A DNA stretch of 64,000 bases, taken from NCBI RefSeq assembly GCF_963678635.1, contig NC_087069.1, forward strand, positions 248,001 through 312,000, in the 5' to 3' direction. This document shows positions 58,553-64,000 of this stretch, piece after piece. The DNA comes from Symsagittifera roscoffensis. Its lineage: Eukaryota > Xenacoelomorpha > Acoela > Convolutidae. The position numbers and the translations under genes are program-made. Position 1 is the first letter of the stretch, and every line of letters starts with the position of its first letter. The notes below the pieces were generated by a model. That model saw nothing but the letters and a program-made list of their open reading frames with translations, was not told the DNA's origin and searched no databases.

Positions 58553-58752
58553 AAGACTAAAAATAAGGCTGTATTAAAAGTAATGTTAAATTGTTAGTTA
58601 GGAGAAAGTTACAATGCTAAGCAATTAAAATAATTCAACATTTTACGAAGAGTGAGTTAGCTTTAACACCGCAAAGCTGATGAAATATTAGACTCGATGA
58701 CAGGTGTCTAATTCGTAGAGAACAAACAATCAACGTTAAATGACAAAGAAAT

Positions 58753-59107
58753 TTAATGCACCTCAAACTTGGTGGAAAGTACGCAATCACCACACCTCCC
58801 CTCTAGGAAAATTTCATGCAGAGCATGGAAATCATTTGAAAATAAAGAAGAGTTTAGGAATTTTAAAATCTTAATCATTTTTTTCATTCCGGTAACTTGT
58901 TCTGATTTATAAACCGCAATCATTGTTCTCTTCAACTTCTTCCCGAGTGACGGTGAAGGCGTGTTTCTTGACGAAGACGTAATGTCACCCGGCGCTACTG
59001 GAATCGTCTGGAGCTTTTCTTCGCCTGACTTCTCTTTTACAGTTTTGACTGAATGTTTTAGTGGACTTTCCAAAAACTGAATTTGTCGCTTACTTCTTCC
59101 TGAAGAC
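58753..59107 (-). CDS. Unidentified exon-like ORF
   Basis: Open from a CATACAG acceptor-like site (first base 59,107) to TAA at 58,753-58,755, about 117 codons. Ser/Lys/Glu-rich first half (PSPSLGKKLKRTM), then a more hydrophobic end with a CGDC motif. It looks more coding-like than neighbouring frames and could be the last exon of a gene transcribed leftwards from beyond 59.1 kb. A second open piece with three Cys (59,400-59,310) has an acceptor-like TTTTGCAG. No family recognised. Confidence 0.3.
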
Positions 59108-60059
59108 CTGTATGAAGTATTCTACTCTTGTGAACCACTGTCTCTGTCTCCGTTCCTTTTTGCTTGTTGTCTCTTTCCTTGTCTCAACGGCCAGTCCTGG
59201 CTTGAGTCTCCGTTTCGTCTGACGTTTTGATTTTTCTAGTATTCTCTCTATGCTTCAATTCCGCCTCTACCGATTGGGTCCGAGCCTGTTGTTTTAATCG
59301 CCCCTTCTTTTTTCAACGAAGTCCATATCGGACAGCTCTCTGCTACACTTTGGCTGGTACCTTGCACAATCTTTGCTACAATCGGTACTGACGTGATCCT
59401 GCAAAAGCTAAACCGCAGCATATTGAAATTATAGTTTTTTTTTGTTTGAGAGGTGACTTTCCGCATACTGTACAAGCATCAGCTCATCAAACCTTCTTTA
59501 TTGTTTTTTTCTGCAATTTGTTATATTAGTGTATTAGTGGTTTGATTCCCAGAAAGAGTAGCATTGTCGAGAATAAGTCTTAGATAAATCTACAGCCTAG
59601 CTGTAGAGATATACAATTTTGTTTCGCGCAGTCAAAAGAATAAAAAATTAAGGGTTTTCCTGAGCTTGAACCTCAACAAACTTGGATTCAATGATGCTTT
59701 CAGTTTCATTGTGATATCAATGAGTGTGGATAATATTTTGGCATTTTTGTCCAGGAATGCAAATTCTAATGCAAGGGCAAGCTCCAACAATCGGGATGAA
59801 GCCAAACATAAAAGCAGATAGTCCTGGGTAAGAGACACAAGGAACGTACGTGACGCAGCCGGAGAAAGAAGCATTCAGGAAAAAAGAAGAAATTCTGTGG
59901 AAAGCTGATAAGGACTTCTGTAAAAAGGCGGTTCCTTACTCCTAGAGCTCTAGGAAAAAATTCACCAAGAAGAACTAATCAAAGCAGCAGAATCCATCAA
60001 ATTTCCCAACAGATATTCTGAGAGAAAGAATCTTTTGAACGGAATAAAGGACCGTGAGT

Positions 60060-61000
60060 CCATGATTTGTTAGCAAAAATCCGAGAAAATTTGACACCAT
60101 ACTTGGTCTATACACGCAATTTAAGAGAAGTTAGGGCAAATTGGACACTTTTCAAGTGTAATGTGAGGGATAAGTACACTCGTGTAAAGTGCAAATATGA
60201 CCTGGCTTTTTTGTTGCACCTGGTGCCCTCGCACAGACATTTCTGCACCATCAAGACAATTAGTCCCGCTGAGTTGGATATAGCAGAGCAAAAAATTTTT
60301 TATCTGGTATATTTAAAGTCCTTTCCTACTGAAATGAGGTTGCTGAATATCGGGTAAAAACAATTTGAAAAACGGAAGAATTTCAAAAAACTGGCCGTTC
60401 ACTGGCCCAGGTAGAGTCATTCACTCGACTGGGCTCATCAGTCGTTTGGTTGAGAGCAATTACGTTAGTAAACATCCAGTAATACTAGATGGACGCCAGT
60501 TTTTGGTTTCATTAATGATGAAACTCATTGCACGTTCGGAATGTTGTATATTAAACATTTTTATCAGGGCTTGAATTATATGCGTGTGATTATAAATATG
60601 ATGATTTCTTTTCTAAAATTGAGTTGGTTGCTCAGAAATATGGAAAAGAACTCGTTGATGCGCGGAAAGCGGAAAGCTAAAACCATCAGTCCTATCTTGT
60701 CCTATCTTGCCGGCTTAGAAGTTGGGTTAGGAGCAAGCCACTTTTTGTAATATGAATGTTGATTAATTCGGCCAATTGCTGGGTTCCCTGATGCGCAGAA
60801 ATAATGAAAAAGATAGTGGATTTTGTTTACTTGCCTTACGACTAGAGCAGTACACCTTTGAAATTGTCCCATCATGGGAGGAGACTATGGGCACCACACT
60901 TTGCCTGGTTGAACAGTCATTAAAGGCAAGACCAATCACAGCCGCTAGCTCTAACCCACACAATTTAGATGCTTTGACCCTAAAGCAGATAGTCAACACA
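60060..61000 (+). pseudogene. Decayed BEL/Pao retrotransposon pol fragment
   Basis: Plus-strand translation over several frames gives BEL/Pao landmarks in order. About 60,262: SPAELDIAEQKIFYLV, the helix after RNase H. About 60,385-60,520: NWPFTGPGRVIHSTG, then KHPVILDGRQFLVSLMMK, matching the '...KHPIILP' integrase N-terminal region. About 60,570: a GLNYMRVIIN zinc-domain part. About 60,775-60,880: a 'RRNNEKDSGFCLLALR' to TFEIVPS stretch, like the integrase core entry. About 60,900-60,990: SLKARPITAASSNPHNLDAL, the late integrase 'LNSRPL' motif. The middle of the catalytic core is deleted. No LTR found. Confidence 0.75.
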
Positions 61001-61089
61001 CAACCGCAATACCATTGTCGACTTTTGAATAGAATTCTGTTAATAAGAAGAGTTAGGTTTCTTATATGGATCGTATGCTAACGCTTGTA

Positions 61090-61460
61090 TAAATCGTATG
61101 CTATCACAATTAGTCACGCTGGTTACGGGAGTACGTATCGTCCCAGAATAAGAGAGCAAAGTAGCGTAGCAGTTGTGACGCCGCTTCGAAATCTGGGACT
61201 TGGCTTGTTGAGCCTGATAGTCCGCGTGGGCATCTTCCACTCGTTGGTATAACCAACCTCCGCAGACATGAAAACCCGTCACGAGCGAACTGAACCATCC
61301 GACTGTAAAGTTTGCTCTCTTACGTCCTTCATTGGGGTCGAGGAAGTTGCTGAGCAAATGAAAGCGAGCATAAGCGCCAAGGTCCTTGACGTTAATTCGA
61401 CGCTATACAAAACCAGTTCACCAAGTAGTCTAAGCCAAAGACAAATTCCAGACCAGTAGA
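61090..61460 (-). other. GC-richer block of unknown nature
   Basis: Open minus-strand stretches read, for example, TVGWFSSLVTGFHVCGGWLY, but frames switch and no family is recognised. It adjoins the BEL relic and could be part of it or of another decayed element. Confidence 0.3.
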
Positions 61461-61469
61461 CCAGTCCAG

Positions 61470-62355
61470 CGTTGGTTCAATTCCCCCACCTGCCCATGTT
61501 TGAGTATAATAAAAAAGGCGACACATCCTCTTCTTACTGTTGTTTTTTGTTCTAATTCGGTTCAACCTTGATTAAGGCTGAGCAGCAATAACAGCAGTTT
61601 GTCTCTGGGACAATCACTGGTTGTTTTGGCTAGCATGCGCAAATTTAACATATATTTTTTAACGGAAAAATTTAATGTTATGAATGCGATTCATAGTTAA
61701 TTTTGGTTTTTCATGGATTAAGAAGGATGAGTGTTTTTTATTGCTGATAATACGATAATACTTTTTTTCCGAGTAGTTTTAACTGGTTTACGGATGTTGA
61801 GCTCTTCACTTAAAATCAGCTGCTCGAAGTCCAACTCACAAGGAACCTAACACCTGTACACCTGTAATCAGTTATTCATCAAAACACATCGCTATCACCT
61901 GTACAATGCTATCACTTTACAAGCACACTTTATAGGTCGTCAAACTCTGTGGATTTCACATATTAGATTGGAAACTCAAGTAACACACAAAAAAAATTAA
62001 TGTTCACCAAGTTCTTTTATTCTCCTAGCTAAATTCCCCAAAACGTTGTTTTGATCGCCCGAACGACTTTTGTTGCTACACGAACGAATTTATTGACATC
62101 AAAATTATGTACAAATCTGCTACATCGACTTTTGTCTTAACTTTATAGAAGTATCAGCAAAAATCAACACACGAATCAACACATCTTGTAACCACGTTTT
62201 TTTTATTTGACAAAAACTTCATTGTACCGGGACAGTTCTCATATTATTATGACACAAAGATAAACCTGAAAGCAAACAAAAACAACCGAAAGAAGATCAA
62301 AACCTCTGATTAGCTCTTTTTTGCGTACAACTCAACACCCTACAAAATTCTACTT
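61470..62355. other. Intergenic DNA, nothing recognised
   Basis: Mixed composition, no ORF or RNA gene supported. Confidence 0.45.
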
Positions 62356-62360
62356 AAGAA

Positions 62361-62379
62361 GAAAGAAAGAAAGAAAGAA
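62361..62379 (-). repeat. (TTTC)n tail at the likely 3' end of the LINE
   Basis: Four to five GAAA units on the plus strand, preceded on the element strand by GAAAATAAG. Simple-repeat tails are typical of CR1/Rex/L2-type element 3' ends. Confidence 0.55.
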
Positions 62380-62872
62380 CTTATTTTCTCGATTGGTAAA
62401 TACATTGACAAAATTAAAGTAGTTTATCATTTATATACAATCGAGACGGACAGCAAACGAGACCATGCGGTCTACCAACAGCTGCCCTCTAGTATAACAT
62501 CAATAGTAAAAAGCATTATGGAAGAAAAATAAATTTGAAAAAAAAGTGAAAGAAAAGAAAGAGAAATTGCGAACATAAAAAAGGCCATATTTTCTGCATT
62601 TTAATGGTGTGTGCGTGTGGTCTCTAGTGAATTATACCTATGACCTGTCTCTCAACCATGAATATCAAAACATTTTTTTTTCTTTTTAATTTTCTAAAAA
62701 TTTTCTAAGTTTTTTCTGAAAAAATTTTTAGTGAGAAAAAAAACAAAAAATCACAAAAATTGTCATATCTCCTGAACTAAAAGGCTCCAGAGCGTTATTT
62801 TTTTCGTCAAGAATCGCAATATATAGTTGGTGGCCTTGCAGCATTTACCCAAGGTATTCGTAACTAAACATT

Positions 62873-64000
62873 TTAAAAATTAAATACTAAAGATGTCAGC
62901 TCGTTGTTATTTAATAGGTATCCATTTTTGAATTCATGATAACAAAATTTAACTTTTTCAATGTTCGCATTTTCGATATCATCTAGAAGTAAGCCCCTTG
63001 TTCTGAGAATATTATAAAGCCTAGATCCCCGATACGCCAATGAGTGTTTTTCGAATAGTCTTTTCCTAAGTGTTTCTTTTAGCATGTTTAGTTTTCCCCT
63101 ACGGGTTTCGCATAATGGATTTTCAAATTCAAATAAATTATTCAAAAAACTTTCGCTATGAAGTTTATTAATCGATCGCAGCATGAATTTCAGTAATTCA
63201 TAGACATGGAGCTCATGGACTGTTAGTATTTGATGTTTAATGAAAATGTCTTCGGAGTGGTCCCTACGATTTCTGAAAAATATTAATTTTAGAATCTTTT
63301 TCTGAAGCATAAAAATCGGCAGCAAAGATGAGTAGCTGCAACAACCGTAGACCAGAATACCATATTGGATTGTTGTTGTGATGTTACTACGATAGTACTC
63401 TAAGAGCTGATGCCTAGGTGCGTAATAGCGTAGCTTGGAAATAATGCCCAATTGCTTGGCTAATCGCATTTTTACATTGTCTATATGCGAAACAAACAAT
63501 AATTTGGAGTCAATGTATACACCCAGATATTTAATCACGGGTTCTTTCTTAATGTTACAGTTATTTAATTGAATGGTCATTGAATTGGAAGTCTTTAAAT
63601 TCATTTGTACCGTTTTATCATACTTATAATCAATTTATTTGCATTAGGCCAGTAGTTCAGTTTGATAATGTCCTCTTCAACCCGAAGATTTGTTTGACCA
63701 ATTGCTGTGACATTTTCTGTTGAATTGCATGCATGAGGTAGGTCATTAATATATATAAGAAATAGTAACGGACCTAAAATAGATCCTTGAGGGACACCAC
63801 ATTTAATAGTCGACCAGTTTGAAGAAATTCCCTTAATTTCTACACGTTGAATTCTTTCAATTAGATATGATCTAAACCATTTATGCTCATTTCTTCTGAT
63901 ACCATATGATTCGAGTTTTTGTAACAGAATATTATGTTCTATTGTGTCGAAGGCTTTTTTCAGATCAAAAAAGAAACTAATTATGCTTTTATTGCCATGG
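62873..64000 (-). pseudogene. Non-LTR reverse transcriptase, no FADD box, one frameshift
   Basis: Open from the window edge to TGA at 63,601-63,603 in one frame; the remaining 62,873-63,604 segment (243 codons from ATG, and open further upstream to about 63,625) is in another. The motif C (F/Y)ADD that supplies two of the catalytic Asp residues is absent: INDLPHACNSTENV passes directly to a segment that normally follows it (NLRVEEDI). This indicates a small internal deletion at about 63,690-63,720. The copy cannot polymerise. The left end of the protein lies outside the window. Confidence 0.85.

Larger units (their letters stand above)
62361..64000 (-). mobile_element. 3' half of a non-LTR retrotransposon, running off the right edge
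   Basis: Reading leftwards from 64,000: RT palm with FFFDLKKAFDTIEHN (motif A), KCGVPQGSILGPLLFLIYIN (motif B and following), then a gap where FADD is expected. A frameshift near 63,615 leads into the 62,873-63,604 frame, with VIKYLGVYIDSKLLF, the thumb, and LTVHELHVYELLKFML. About 0.5 kb of 3' UTR and the TTTC tail follow. It is much better preserved than the LINE relic at 3.4-4.7 kb and its thumb resembles it, suggesting the same broad clade (Rex1/CR1/Daphne-like; exact clade unsure). Confidence 0.85.

Overview
The window is AT-rich animal nuclear DNA: genes carry long introns with GT/AG borders, coding exons are GC-richer than their surroundings, a short TTAGGG array is present, and metazoan-type transposable elements are abundant. 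The AP-2 transcription factor points to a bilaterian-grade animal; I cannot name the phylum from sequence alone. There are no operons, and nothing bacterial or plasmid-like is visible.

Layout. 1-8.0 kb: AT-rich, with one decayed non-LTR reverse transcriptase on the minus strand (about 3.4-4.7 kb). 8.0-20.0 kb, plus strand: a six-exon AP-2 (TFAP2 family) gene whose exons join in phase to a 477-residue protein; its introns hold a (TC)n tract, an MITE with perfect 8-bp target duplications, and a GC island with a consensus AP-2 site. 20-36 kb: intergenic DNA with diverged direct repeats, an interstitial TTAGGG array, relics of a Ty1/copia element and of a FLYWCH/MULE transposon, and a satellite segment. 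36.17-42.22 kb: a full-length but dead Ty3/gypsy retrotransposon with paired 214-bp LTRs and a 4-bp target duplication.

44.7-56.9 kb, minus strand: a gene that no long ORF reveals. Five small exons reconstruct a trypsin-fold (S1) secreted protein with signal peptide and Arg-Ile-Ile-Gly-Gly activation site, in which His57, Asp102 and Ser195 are all replaced (Asp, Gly, Lys). It is a serine protease homologue rather than a protease. Three of the four junctions are in phase; exon 3 to exon 4 is not, so it may be a pseudogene or have an unseen microexon. Its introns are filled with a degenerate tandem-repeat array of about 150-180-bp units, a 164-bp-arm hairpin repeat, and copies of an MITE family (TIR GGCTCTTTTCC, 8-bp duplications). 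57-64 kb: an unidentified ORF, a decayed BEL/Pao pol fragment, and at the right edge the 3' half of a non-LTR element on the minus strand lacking the catalytic FADD box.

The two host genes are unrelated: one encodes a nuclear DNA-binding regulator, the other a probable secreted non-catalytic binding protein. Everything else is repeats or decayed mobile DNA. All assignments come from reading translations and splice sites by eye; no database search was possible.
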